10,785 nucleotides of DNA. It comes from an uncultured Lachnospiraceae bacterium. GTDB taxonomy: Bacteria; Bacillota_A; Clostridia; Lachnospirales; Lachnospiraceae. The translations under genes and the position numbers were made by a program. The notes beneath the pieces are model-generated. The model was not told the origin of the DNA, did not search any database, and worked only from the letters and a program-made list of their open reading frames with translations. The DNA lies in the NCBI GenBank assembly GCA_946630765.1, contig CAMOZF010000035.1:1-10785 (forward strand). The letters run 5' to 3'. This document shows, in pieces, positions 1 through 7,194 of the stretch (position 1 is the stretch's first letter; the number at the start of each line of letters is the position of its first letter).

Positions 1-2
1 AT

Positions 3-701
3 ATCGAGGGCGGCGGATCCATTGAAGAGGTCTGGGAGATGGCGAAGTATGTGGTCGCCTTTGAGCAGTGGGTCAAGGACGAGAAGATCGGCATGATTGC
101 TTCCCATTATGACGGCTTCGCCCAGGGCAAGGCCGGCGTGCTGGACAGCATGCTGATCCCCGCCTTCTCGATGCTGATCAAGCAGGGCACAGCCTGCGCG
201 GTCGAGGGCGATATCAAGGTCGCGATGGCAATGTCCATCATGAAGACCATCTCCGGCACCGGCCAGCTCTCTGAAATGTACTCGATCGATTTCAATGACG
301 ATATCGCGATCATCGGACACTCGGGCTCCGGCGACGCGGATATTTCCGACAAAAAGCCCACGATGAAGATCGTGAAGGTTTTCCACGGTAAGGTCGGCGG
401 CGGATATCTGACCCAGTTCTATCCCTACCTCGGACCGGTCACCTATCTTGCAATCACGCAGGATGGTGACGGACATTTCAAGTTCGTTGTGGCGGAAGGC
501 GTCAATGAGGACGGCCCGATCCTTTCGATCGGCGACACCAACATGCGCACCCGCTTCACCTGCGGCGCCGCAAGATTTGTGGATCTGTGGTCGGAAGCCG
601 GCCCCACGCATCATTTCGCCGCCGGCGTCGGCCGTCATATCGACGAGATCGTGAAGGTCGCGAAGATCCTGAACGTGCCGGTGGAAATTATTACCCGGTA
701 A
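3..701 (+). CDS. L-arabinose/L-fucose isomerase-family protein, C-terminal part (5' truncated)
   Basis: The frame is open from base 3 to TAA at 699-701, so 232 residues are visible and the N-terminus lies outside the window. The Met at 39 is probably internal, because the frame continues upstream without a stop. The fragment looks like the C-terminal domain of arabinose/fucose-type aldose-ketose isomerases: a GHSGSGDADI segment, a GPVTYLAITQDGDGHFKFVVAEG segment split here as GPVTYLAITQ and DGDGHFKFVVAEG, then GPILSIGDTN and AGPTHHFAAGVGRH near the end. In this family a His in the GH segment and a His in the late HH motif are expected to help bind the catalytic metal; the acidic ligands would lie upstream. 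The enzymes interconvert aldoses and ketoses in the cytoplasm. The substrate cannot be assigned from this part. A strong terminator follows, so it belongs to a transcription unit separate from tdk. Confidence 0.82.
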   Translation: MEGGGSIEEVWEMAKYVVAFEQWVKDEKIGMIASHYDGFAQGKAGVLDSMLIPAFSMLIKQGTACAVEGDIKVAMAMSIMKTISGTGQLSEMYSIDFNDDIAIIGHSGSGDADISDKKPTMKIVKVFHGKVGGGYLTQFYPYLGPVTYLAITQDGDGHFKFVVAEGVNEDGPILSIGDTNMRTRFTCGAARFVDLWSEAGPTHHFAAGVGRHIDEIVKVAKILNVPVEIITR

Positions 702-773
702 GGAAACCCTGATCACGGAGAGACTTCGGTTTCCCTGATGACGACAGGCTCATTAACTGTGGTGTATATGATC

Positions 774-820
774 AAGGCCCCGCTGCTCCTGTTTTGGGAA
801 CAGCGGGGCCTTTTCGTTTT
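774..820 (+). terminator. Intrinsic terminator after the isomerase gene
   Basis: A perfect 12-bp stem (AAGGCCCCGCTG at 774-785 with CAGCGGGGCCTT at 801-812) encloses a 15-nt loop and is followed by TTTTCGTTTT. It lies 73 bases after the isomerase stop codon. The strand is + by position and T tail. It should isolate the isomerase unit from the tdk operon. Confidence 0.92.
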
Positions 821-985
821 CTCTGGGGGGGCAGAGTCTAACTTCCGCCCTGAGCGGCGAAACACCACCAAAGGGGAGAAAATTCCATGATTTGGTGGCA
901 GGATCAAGTCAGTCAGCCGGAAGAAAAGCCACCGGAAGCCAAAACTAAGTAAAAATGGTGGTACCCCGCAGCCGCAGATACCAGC
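821..985 (+). other. Noncoding leader-like stretch with hairpins, no gene
   Basis: The gap between the isomerase and tdk (702-1035) has no credible gene; this is the part between the terminator and the tdk promoter. It holds an 8-bp perfect hairpin (CCACCAAA at 865-872 with TTTGGTGG at 891-898), two copies of CCGGAAG (917-923, 932-938), and at 951-970 an A-run followed by TGGTGGTACCCCGCA, which resembles the T-box sequence of tRNA-sensing leaders. Just after comes a short hairpin (CCGCA 972-976, TGCGG 987-991) with a T5 tail to 996, like a weak terminator. I do not see a convincing T-box stem I. It may be a small RNA, an attenuator remnant or unimportant. Confidence 0.4.
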
Positions 986-1014
986 TTGCGGTTTTTGCCG
1001 CGCTATGCTACAAT
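986..1014 (+). promoter_or_regulatory. Promoter of the tdk-deoC-deoD-deoB operon
   Basis: The -10 box TACAAT (1009-1014) is preceded by TG at the extended -10 position (1006-1007). A weak -35 TTGCGG (986-991) lies 17 bases upstream. Transcription should begin near 1021, just before tdk. The -35 overlaps the T tail of a small hairpin (972-996). Confidence 0.65.
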
Positions 1015-1035
1015 GATTCACAAAAGCAGAGGTGA

Positions 1036-1710
1036 TTGACGGTTGCTTTTTACGGCGGCTCAGGATCCACTTGCCGCCGGGGAGGTGAATTTACGGCAAA
1101 GCTTTATTTCAAATTCGGCGCGATGGGTTCCTCTAAAACGGCCCAGGCGCTGATGACCAAATTCAATTATGAGGAGAAGGGCAAGCGGGTGCTTCTTGTG
1201 AAGCCCGCGACGGACAACCGGGATGATACGATCGACGCGGAGGGACGCGTGCACACGATCGTCCGCTCGAGGATCGGACTGAAGCAGGAAGCGGTCGCGC
1301 TGGCACCAGGGGACAGTATCGGGGCGCTTTACCGGAGCATGAACGCGAAGGAGCCGGTCGACGTCATTATCTGCGATGAATGCCAGTTTCTGACCGCCGA
1401 ACAGGTGAATGAAATGAAGGATCTCGCGGATGAATCGGATGTGCCGGTGCTGTGCTTCGGGCTCCGTGCCGATTTCATGACGCAGCTGTTTCCGGGCTCC
1501 AAGCGGCTCTTCGAAATCGCGGACAGTATTACGGAAATCAAATCCGTCTGCCGATGCGGGCGGAAGGCCACAGTCAACGCCCGTTTCGACGAAAACGGGG
1601 AAATCATTACAGAAGGGGACCAGGTGCTGATCGGGGGCAACGACCGCTACGAAGGCATGTGCTACAGGTGCTACCGGAACCTGATCCGAAGGAGGGACAA
1701 TGGACGTTAA
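1036..1710 (+). CDS. tdk: Thymidine kinase, type II (TK1-like)
   Basis: This enzyme phosphorylates thymidine (and deoxyuridine) to the 5'-monophosphate with ATP, the entry to dTTP salvage in the cytoplasm. Visible motifs are the P-loop GAMGSSKT near the N-terminus, the Walker B-like [11 protein letters not shown], the lasso/zinc region with VCRCGRKA and GMCYRCYRN (zinc Cys residues), and [10 protein letters not shown] for base binding. The stretch KLYFKFGAM is the usual start of the family. The only ordinary start codon in frame before the P-loop is TTG at 1036, which adds 19 residues unlike the family and has a ribosome site too close to it. A far better site (GGGGAGGTGA, 1079-1088) sits 7 bases before ACG at 1093; starting there gives 205 residues, the length of E. 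coli Tdk. The true start is therefore unsure. It is the first gene of the deo cluster and overlaps deoC by 11 bases. Confidence 0.95.
   Translation: MTVAFYGGSGSTCRRGGEFTAKLYFKFGAMGSSKTAQALMTKFNYEEKGKRVLLVKPATDNRDDTIDAEGRVHTIVRSRIGLKQEAVALAPGDSIGALYRSMNAKEPVDVIICDECQFLTAEQVNEMKDLADESDVPVLCFGLRADFMTQLFPGSKRLFEIADSITEIKSVCRCGRKATVNARFDENGEIITEGDQVLIGGNDRYEGMCYRCYRNLIRRRDNGR
1079..1088 (+). promoter_or_regulatory. Ribosome binding site that bears on the tdk start
   Basis: GGGGAGGTGA is a near-perfect anti-16S match. Its GGAGG core (1081-1085) ends 7 bases before the in-frame ACG at 1093, exactly where the family's MAKLYFK start would begin. There is no ATG, GTG or TTG in frame at that place. It implies either ACG initiation, or a T-to-C change in an original ATG. 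Confidence 0.6.
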
Positions 1711-2356
1711 GGAAATTCTCGGGAAGGTGGATCATACGCTTTTATCCGTGACGGCAACCTGGGAGGAGATCAAGGGAATCGTGGACGACGGCATCCGCTA
1801 TCAGACGGCGTCGGTCTGCATTCCGGCTTCCTATGTGAAAGAGGCGAAGGAATACGCCAAAGGCGGCGTGAAGATCTGCACGGTCATCGGCTTCCCGAAC
1901 GGTTATGACACCACGGCAGCGAAGGCTTTTGAAACCGAAGACGCGGTGAAAAACGGCGCCGATGAGATCGATATGGTGATCAATATCGGCTGGCTGAAGG
2001 ACGGGAAGGACGAGGAGGTGCTTTCCGAGATCCGGCAGGTCCGCGCGGCCTGTGAAGGAAAGATCCTGAAGGTCATCATCGAGACCTGCCTTCTCACGGA
2101 AGAGGAGAAGATCCGCATGTGCCGCATCGTGTCGGCGTCCGGCGCGGACTTCATCAAGACCTCGACCGGATTCTCGACGGGCGGCGCGACGAGAGAGGAT
2201 GTGGCGCTCTTTAAGAAGTATGTGGATCCGTCCGTGAAGGTCAAGGCGGCCGGCGGCATCGCGTCGCTTCAGGACGCGGAGGACTTCATCGCGCTCGGCG
2301 CCGAACGCCTCGGCACGAGCAGAATCGTAAAGATCGTCAAGGCGCAGGAAAACTGA
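1700..2356 (+). CDS. deoC: Deoxyribose-phosphate aldolase
   Basis: DeoC cleaves 2-deoxyribose-5-phosphate to acetaldehyde and glyceraldehyde-3-phosphate, the last step of deoxynucleoside catabolism. The 218-residue protein is a full-length class I TIM-barrel aldolase. The Schiff-base lysine is K153 in DFIKTSTGF; the supporting pair is D91 (DEIDMVIN) and K182 (VKVKAAGG), which match Asp102 and Lys201 of E. coli DeoC. The phosphate-binding AAGGI and GAERLGTSR segments are present. ATG at 1700 follows AAGGAGGG (1689-1696) and overlaps the last 11 bases of tdk, so the two are probably translationally coupled. Nothing is broken or missing. Confidence 0.98.
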   Translation: MDVKEILGKVDHTLLSVTATWEEIKGIVDDGIRYQTASVCIPASYVKEAKEYAKGGVKICTVIGFPNGYDTTAAKAFETEDAVKNGADEIDMVINIGWLKDGKDEEVLSEIRQVRAACEGKILKVIIETCLLTEEEKIRMCRIVSASGADFIKTSTGFSTGGATREDVALFKKYVDPSVKVKAAGGIASLQDAEDFIALGAERLGTSRIVKIVKAQEN

Positions 2357-2404
2357 GGAAATACCGGAAAAATCCGTGTTTCCCTGAATCGTAAGGAGGA
2401 GCTT

Positions 2405-3157
2405 ATGTCAGAAAAGAAACCGTACCCGACCCCGCATATCAACGCGGCGCCGGAGGACTTTGCACGCACCGTGCTGATGCCGGGCGATCCCTTAAGGTCG
2501 AAATTCATCGCGGAGAATTTCCTGGAAAACGCGAAGCTTGTCAATAATGTGCGCGGCGTCCAGGGCTATACCGGCACCTTTGAAGGCACCCGCGTTTCCG
2601 TGATGGCGAGCGGCATGGGAATTCCGTCGATCGGCATCTATTCCTATGAACTGTTCAATTTCTTCGGCGTGGAGAATATCATGCGGATCGGCTCGGCGGG
2701 CGCAATCAACCCCGATATCCACGTCCGGGATATCGTGTTCGGCATGGGCGCCTGCACGAACTCGCGCTTCGCGCACCAGTTCCATCTGCCGGGCGATTTT
2801 GCGCCGATCGCAAGCTACAAAATGCTGAAGACGGCGGTGGACATTGCGGATGAAATGAAGCTGCGCTACCACGTCGGAAACCTGCTCTCGGAGGATACCT
2901 TCTACGGCGACGAAGCCGGCGTACCGGAGGCGCTTGAAGCCAACAAGTGCTGGGCGAAGATGGGCGTCATGGCGCTCGAGATGGAGGCGGCCGGCCTCTA
3001 TATGAACGCGGCCCGGGCCGGGAAGAACGCGCTCGCGCTCTGCACGATTTCCGACCATCTCTTAACCGGCGAGGTCACGACGGCCGAGGAGCGGCAGAAT
3101 ACCTTCACCGACATGATGGAGCTGGCGCTTCGGACGGCCAAGGCACTGGACGCCTGA
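2405..3157 (+). CDS. deoD: Purine nucleoside phosphorylase, DeoD type (hexameric family 1)
   Basis: DeoD splits purine (deoxy)nucleosides with phosphate into free base and (deoxy)ribose-1-phosphate. The 250 residues align readily by eye with E. coli DeoD (239 aa). Active-site residues are all recognisable: H11 in TPHINA (His4 of E. coli, donated by the neighbouring subunit), MPGDPLR with R31, NNVRG with R50, MRIGSAGA with R94 and S97, ALEMEAAGLY with E192-M193-E194, TISDH with D217, and R230 in TAEERQ (Arg217). The N-terminus is about 7 residues longer than in E. coli. ATG at 2405 is preceded by AAGGAGG (2393-2399). It follows deoC by 48 bases, which contain a weak hairpin (2357-2383) without a T tail, and supplies the substrate of deoB downstream. 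Confidence 0.98.
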   Translation: MSEKKPYPTPHINAAPEDFARTVLMPGDPLRSKFIAENFLENAKLVNNVRGVQGYTGTFEGTRVSVMASGMGIPSIGIYSYELFNFFGVENIMRIGSAGAINPDIHVRDIVFGMGACTNSRFAHQFHLPGDFAPIASYKMLKTAVDIADEMKLRYHVGNLLSEDTFYGDEAGVPEALEANKCWAKMGVMALEMEAAGLYMNAARAGKNALALCTISDHLLTGEVTTAEERQNTFTDMMELALRTAKALDA

Positions 3158-3169
3158 TGAGGGAAGAAG

Positions 3170-4327
3170 ATGAGTAAAAGAGTCTTTTTAATTGTGCTGG
3201 ATTCCTGCGGTATCGGCGAGGAGCCGGACGCGCATGAATTCGGCGATCACGACTGCAATACGATGAAGCGGATCTCGGAGCATCCGGCGTACCGCAATGA
3301 TACGACCAAGAAGCTCGGTCTCGCGAACATCGACGGCCTTGAATTCCTCGGGCCGGTAGAGGAGCCGCTCGCTTCCGTCGCGCGGCTGCAGGAAGCTTCA
3401 AGAGGCAAGGACACGACGATCGGCCACTGGGAAATCGCGGGCGTCCGCTCGGATGCGCCGCTTCCGACCTTCCCGGACGGATTCCCGGAGGAAGTGCTGG
3501 AGCCGTTCCGGAAGGCAACGGGGCGCGGCGTGCTCTGCAACAAACCGTACTCCGGGACGGATGTCATCCGCGACTACGGCGAGGAGCACATGAAAACGGG
3601 CGACCTCATCGTATATACCTCCGCGGATTCGGTCTTCCAGATCGCGGCAAACGAAGCGCTCGTTCCGCCGGAACAGCTCTATGAATACTGCCGGATGGCG
3701 CGCGAAATCCTGACGGGGCCGTACGCGGTCGGCCGGGTGATTGCGCGGCCTTTCGTCGGCAGTACGAAGGAGGATTTCAAGCGGACCGCGAACCGTCACG
3801 ATTTCTCGCTGACGCCGCCGAAGGATACGATTCTCGACGCACTGAAGAAGGCCGGGAAAACGGTTTACGCGATCGGCAAGATCTATGATATTTTCGCGGG
3901 GCAGGGCATGACGGAACATGTCTTCACGCACGGAAATACCGAGGGCATGGAGCGGACGCTTGAGGCGCTTGACAAGGACTTCGAGGGCCTGTGCTTCACG
4001 AATCTCGTGGACTTCGACATGCTCTACGGACACCGGCAGGATATCGAGGGCTACGCGAAGGCCTTCGCCGAATTCGACGGCTGGCTTCCGAAGTTCCTGG
4101 AAGGCATGAAGGAGGAAGACCTTCTCATGATTACGGCCGATCACGGCTGCGATCCGGGCGACGATCACACTGATCACACGCGCGAATATGTGCCGCTGAT
4201 CCTGTACGGAAAGAAGCTCGAACCGAAGAATTACGGCACGGTCTACGGCTTCGCCGCGATCGCGAATCTGATCGCGGATTACCTCGGCGTCCCGTACGAG
4301 GGCGACGGCGTGAGACTTCCTCTTTAA
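3170..4327 (+). CDS. deoB: Phosphopentomutase
   Basis: DeoB converts (deoxy)ribose-1-phosphate to the 5-phosphate, linking DeoD to DeoC. The 385-residue protein belongs to the alkaline phosphatase superfamily and has the two-manganese site in order: D11 (IVLDSCGIGE), the phosphorylated threonine T82 in GKDTTIGHWE, D153 (SADSV), D283 and H288 (DFDMLYGH), D324-H325 (ITADHG) and H336 (TDHTREYVP). These correspond to D13, T85, D156, D286, H291, D327, H328 and H339 of the Bacillus cereus enzyme. The cap domain lies between, with VGRVIARPF and NRHDFSL. It starts 12 bases after deoD with a modest ribosome site (GAGGGAAG). No clear terminator follows, so some transcripts may continue into the transporter genes. 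Confidence 0.98.
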   Translation: MSKRVFLIVLDSCGIGEEPDAHEFGDHDCNTMKRISEHPAYRNDTTKKLGLANIDGLEFLGPVEEPLASVARLQEASRGKDTTIGHWEIAGVRSDAPLPTFPDGFPEEVLEPFRKATGRGVLCNKPYSGTDVIRDYGEEHMKTGDLIVYTSADSVFQIAANEALVPPEQLYEYCRMAREILTGPYAVGRVIARPFVGSTKEDFKRTANRHDFSLTPPKDTILDALKKAGKTVYAIGKIYDIFAGQGMTEHVFTHGNTEGMERTLEALDKDFEGLCFTNLVDFDMLYGHRQDIEGYAKAFAEFDGWLPKFLEGMKEEDLLMITADHGCDPGDDHTDHTREYVPLILYGKKLEPKNYGTVYGFAAIANLIADYLGVPYEGDGVRLPL

Positions 4328-4354
4328 GTTTTTTCCGAAGCTTGAAAGAAGCAA

Positions 4355-4383
4355 TTGATTTTCAGCAAAAAAGGCCTTATAAT
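4355..4383 (+). promoter_or_regulatory. Promoter of the nucleoside ABC transporter operon
   Basis: A -35 TTGATT (4355-4360) and a consensus -10 TATAAT (4378-4383) are separated by exactly 17 bases. Transcription should start near 4390, giving a leader of about 50 bases. The leader is too short for, and does not resemble, a purine riboswitch. This is the best promoter in the window, which fits high expression of a binding lipoprotein. Confidence 0.85.
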
Positions 4384-4390
4384 AAGACCT
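4372..4390 (+). promoter_or_regulatory. Imperfect palindrome over the -10 box, candidate operator
   Basis: The 19 bases AGGcCTTAT-a-ATAAGaCCT form a dyad in which 8 of 9 half-site positions pair, centred on the A at 4381 inside the -10 box. A repressor bound there would block RNA polymerase. No regulator gene lies in the window and I do not recognise the motif as belonging to a named repressor. Part of the symmetry comes from TATAAT itself. Confidence 0.4.
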
Positions 4391-4440
4391 GTTTCAGGGG
4401 AAAAGAATCCTTGAAAACTATATTTATGGGGGAAAATAAA

Positions 4441-5562
4441 ATGAAGAAAGTACTTTCTCTTGTCCTCGCGCTCTGCATGACCGCGGCACTTCTTGCCGGC
4501 TGCCAGGGCGGCGGAAACTCCGCAGAGGGCGGAAGTATGAAGGTGGCGATGATCACCGACTACGGTGATATCACCGACCAGTCCTTCAACCAGTCCACTT
4601 ATGAGGCCTGTAAGGAATACACTGGCTCGAAGAACCTGAAATTCCAGTATTACAAGCCCACCGGAAACTCGACCGAAGCTCGTGTCGCTTCCTTCAACCT
4701 GGCGGTTGCGGACGGCTATGACACAATCGTCGTTCCGGGCTATGCCTTTGGTGAAATGATCGTTGAAGTCGCGGAAAAGAACCCGAACGTCAAGATTATC
4801 GCGCTCGACGTTTCTTCCGGCGATTTCCCGGAAGGCTACACGGTTCCGGCTAACGTTTGTACTTTCACCTACCAGGAAGAGATCGCGGGCTACATGGCCG
4901 GCTATGCCGCAGTCATGGAAGGCTACACGAAGCTCGGCTTCCTTGGCGGTATCGCAGTTCCGGCCGTTATCCGTTACGGCTACGGCTTCGTGCAGGGCGC
5001 GAATGACGCTGCTGCTGCGAAGGGCAATGCGGATGCGGTTGAAATCAACTATGTTTACGGCGGCGCATTCGCCGGCGATCCGGCCATTACGGCTGTGATG
5101 GATACCTGGTATTCGGGCGGCACCGAGGTCGTCTTTGCCTGCGGCGGCGGTATCTTCACTTCTGCCTGCGAAGCGGCTGTGAAGGTTGACGGCAAGGTAA
5201 TCGGCGTCGACGTGGACCAGAAGGCCACGATTGAAGGCATGTACAGCAAGGAAGGTCTCTGCGTGACTTCTGCCATGAAGGGCCTTGCTGCTACGGTTAA
5301 GGCAGTTCTTGCGGATGTGGAAGCCGGCAAGTGGAGCGACTACTCGGGCAAGGTTTCGAACCTCGGCCTCGTCTCCGGCGATGATCCGGAACTGAACTAT
5401 GTACAGCTTCCGACAGCCACCTGGACGATGAAGAATTTCACCGTTGACAACTACAAGGCACTTGTGAAGGATATCTTCGACGGCAAGATCAAGGTCAGCG
5501 CTGATACCGCTGCCATGCCTTCCGTCTCGATCAAAGTGACCACTTTCGACAACATCAAATAA
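4441..5562 (+). CDS. BMP/PnrA-family nucleoside-binding lipoprotein of an ABC transporter
   Basis: This is the extracytoplasmic substrate-binding subunit, a membrane-anchored lipoprotein of 373 residues. MKK is followed by a hydrophobic stretch and the lipobox L-A-G-C with the acylated Cys at residue 21, then a Gly/Ser-rich linker. The mature part is a Med/BMP domain: GDITDQSFNQSTYE near residues 42-55, where PnrA-type proteins bind the nucleoside, then IVVPGYAFG, KLGFLGG, YGFVQGAND and IGVDVDQ. ATG at 4441 is chosen because it gives a standard signal peptide and follows GGGGG (4428-4432); the open frame continues upstream to a TTG at 4342, but that would bury the signal peptide and span the promoter. 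Homologues include NupN (YufN) of Bacillus subtilis, a nucleoside importer component. Purine or broad nucleoside specificity is inferred from the deo neighbours. Confidence 0.96.
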   Translation: MKKVLSLVLALCMTAALLAGCQGGGNSAEGGSMKVAMITDYGDITDQSFNQSTYEACKEYTGSKNLKFQYYKPTGNSTEARVASFNLAVADGYDTIVVPGYAFGEMIVEVAEKNPNVKIIALDVSSGDFPEGYTVPANVCTFTYQEEIAGYMAGYAAVMEGYTKLGFLGGIAVPAVIRYGYGFVQGANDAAAAKGNADAVEINYVYGGAFAGDPAITAVMDTWYSGGTEVVFACGGGIFTSACEAAVKVDGKVIGVDVDQKATIEGMYSKEGLCVTSAMKGLAATVKAVLADVEAGKWSDYSGKVSNLGLVSGDDPELNYVQLPTATWTMKNFTVDNYKALVKDIFDGKIKVSADTAAMPSVSIKVTTFDNIK

Positions 5563-5585
5563 GTGGCCCGTCTGTGCTTAAGGAA

Positions 5586-5618
5586 AAGGGAGGATGCAAC
5601 AGTCCTCCCTTCTTTCTT
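5586..5618 (+). terminator. Intercistronic terminator between lipoprotein and ATPase
   Basis: A perfect 9-bp stem (AAGGGAGGA 5586-5594, TCCTCCCTT 5603-5611) with an 8-nt loop is followed by CTTTCTT. The T tail is interrupted, so termination is probably partial. No promoter is obvious before the ATPase, so read-through would set a high ratio of binding protein to transporter core. Confidence 0.75.
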
Positions 5619-5643
5619 AGAAAAGTAGGAATGAGGAGCGCCT

Positions 5644-7194
5644 ATGGAAGATTATGTTATTGAAATGCTGCATATCACAAAGGAGTTTCCGGGTATCATT
5701 GCCAACGATGATATCACCCTGCAGCTGAAACGCGGGGAAATCCACGCGCTTCTGGGTGAGAACGGCGCGGGAAAATCCACCCTGATGAGCGTCCTTTTCG
5801 GACTGTACCAGCCGGAGAAGGGCATTATTAAGAAGGACGGCAAGGAAGTCAAAATCACCGACCCGAACGACGCGACGGCGCTCGGGATCGGCATGGTCCA
5901 CCAGCACTTCATGCTGGTCGACGTTTTCTCGGTGCTCGACAATATCATCCTCGGCGCCGAGCCGAACAAATTCGGCTTTCTGACGAAGGCGGAGGCCCGC
6001 AAGAAGGTCCTCGCGCTTTCGGAAAAATACAATCTGAAAATTGACCCGGACGCCCTGATCGAGGATATTACCGTCGGCATGCAGCAGCGTGTCGAGATCC
6101 TGAAGATGCTGTACCGGGATAATGAGATCCTGATTTTCGACGAACCGACGGCGGTTCTGACGCCGCAGGAAATCGACGAGCTGATGAAGATCATGAAGGA
6201 GCTTGCGGCGGAAGGAAAATCCATCCTGTTCATTACGCACAAGCTGAATGAGATCATGGCGGTGGCGGACCGCTGCTCGATCCTCAGGAAGGGCAAATAC
6301 ATCGGAACGGTGGAGATCAAAAACACCACCAAGGAAGAGCTTTCCTCGATGATGGTCGGCCGTGACGTCAAGTTCGTGGCGGACAAGGCGCCGGCAAAGC
6401 CGAAGGAGGAAGTCCTCCGCGTGGAGAATGTCTCGGTGAAGAGCAAGATCCACAAGAACGACTCCGTCCATGATGTTTCCTTCAACGTCCGGGCAGGCGA
6501 GATTGTCTGTATCGCCGGAATCGACGGCAACGGCCAGACGGAATTCATTTCCGCGCTGACGGGCCTCGACGAGATTTCCTCCGGCAAGGTGACGCTTCTC
6601 GGCGAAGACATCACCCATAAGCCGATCCGCTACAAGAACACCCACGGCCTCAGCCATATCCCGGAGGACCGCCACAAGCACGGCCTCGTGCTGGATTACA
6701 TGCTCGACGAGAACATGGTCCTGCAGCGCTATTTCGAGCCGGCCTTCCAGTCCGGCGGCTTTCTGAAGAAAAAGAAGGTCCGGGAGTATTCCGATAAGCT
6801 GACCGAGGAATTCGACGTGCGTTCCGGACAGGGCTCCGAGACGATCGTTCGCTCGATGTCCGGCGGCAACCAGCAGAAGGCCATCATCGCGCGGGAACTC
6901 GACCGTGCGCACCGGCTTCTGATCGCGGTGCAGCCGACGAGAGGACTTGACGTCGGCGCGATCGAGAATATCCACGAGCAGATCATCAAGGACCGCGACA
7001 ACGGGGCGGCGGTGCTGCTCGTATCGCTCGAGCTCGACGAGGTGATGAACCTGTCCGACCGGATTCTCGTCATGTACGAGGGCGAGATTGTCGGCGAACT
7101 CGATCCGAAGGAGACGACGCTTCAGGAGCTCGGACTGTACATGTCCGGTGCGAAGCGCGATAAGGTCCAGGCGATCAAGGAGGTGAAGAAATGA
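5644..7194 (+). CDS. Nucleoside ABC transporter ATPase, two ABC domains
   Basis: This 516-residue protein carries both nucleotide-binding domains that power the importer at the inner face of the membrane. Domain 1 has Walker A GENGAGKST (38-46), Q-loop Q87, the variant signature VGMQQR (144-149), Walker B ILIFDEP (162-168) and H-loop H199. Domain 2 (about 255-500) has a degenerate Walker A, GIDGNGQTE (292-300) without the lysine, signature SGGNQQ (406-411) and Walker B LLIAVQP, where Gln430 replaces the catalytic Glu. That asymmetry is normal for the sugar/nucleoside family (RbsA, NupO/YufO), so one ATP site is expected to be active. ATG at 5644 follows GAGGAG. The stop overlaps the next start by 4 bases (ATGA), indicating coupling. 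Confidence 0.96.
   Translation: MEDYVIEMLHITKEFPGIIANDDITLQLKRGEIHALLGENGAGKSTLMSVLFGLYQPEKGIIKKDGKEVKITDPNDATALGIGMVHQHFMLVDVFSVLDNIILGAEPNKFGFLTKAEARKKVLALSEKYNLKIDPDALIEDITVGMQQRVEILKMLYRDNEILIFDEPTAVLTPQEIDELMKIMKELAAEGKSILFITHKLNEIMAVADRCSILRKGKYIGTVEIKNTTKEELSSMMVGRDVKFVADKAPAKPKEEVLRVENVSVKSKIHKNDSVHDVSFNVRAGEIVCIAGIDGNGQTEFISALTGLDEISSGKVTLLGEDITHKPIRYKNTHGLSHIPEDRHKHGLVLDYMLDENMVLQRYFEPAFQSGGFLKKKKVREYSDKLTEEFDVRSGQGSETIVRSMSGGNQQKAIIARELDRAHRLLIAVQPTRGLDVGAIENIHEQIIKDRDNGAAVLLVSLELDEVMNLSDRILVMYEGEIVGELDPKETTLQELGLYMSGAKRDKVQAIKEVKK

Noticed and set aside
713..1021. 102-residue open frame on the - strand in the tdk upstream gap
   Set aside because: It runs through the terminator stem and the tdk promoter, has no ribosome site I can recognise and no family resemblance.
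1032..1088. 18-codon leader peptide (GTG to TGA) whose stop overlaps the tdk ribosome site
   Set aside because: The arrangement would allow coupling, but there is no convincing ribosome site before the GTG and the peptide has no telling codon run. It was kept only as a remote alternative.
3398..4354. 318-residue open frame on the - strand
   Set aside because: It is the shadow of deoB, all of whose metal ligands are intact on the + strand.
4342..4440. Extended N-terminus of the lipoprotein from TTG at 4342
   Set aside because: It would span the promoter and place 33 residues before a standard lipoprotein signal peptide. ATG at 4441 has a suitable ribosome site.
4384..4440. Purine riboswitch in the lipoprotein leader
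   Set aside because: The leader is only about 50 bases and lacks the conserved three-way junction sequences. The TATAAT seen is the promoter -10 box.
6930..6935. Gln in place of the catalytic Glu in the second ATPase Walker B as a sign of decay
   Set aside because: Degenerate second sites, including this Gln and the lysine-less Walker A, are usual in this sugar/nucleoside ATPase family.
5617..6975. 452-residue open frame on the - strand
   Set aside because: It is the antisense of the ABC ATPase, which has full Walker and signature motifs. The - strand product is a low-complexity Arg/Asp/Leu shadow.
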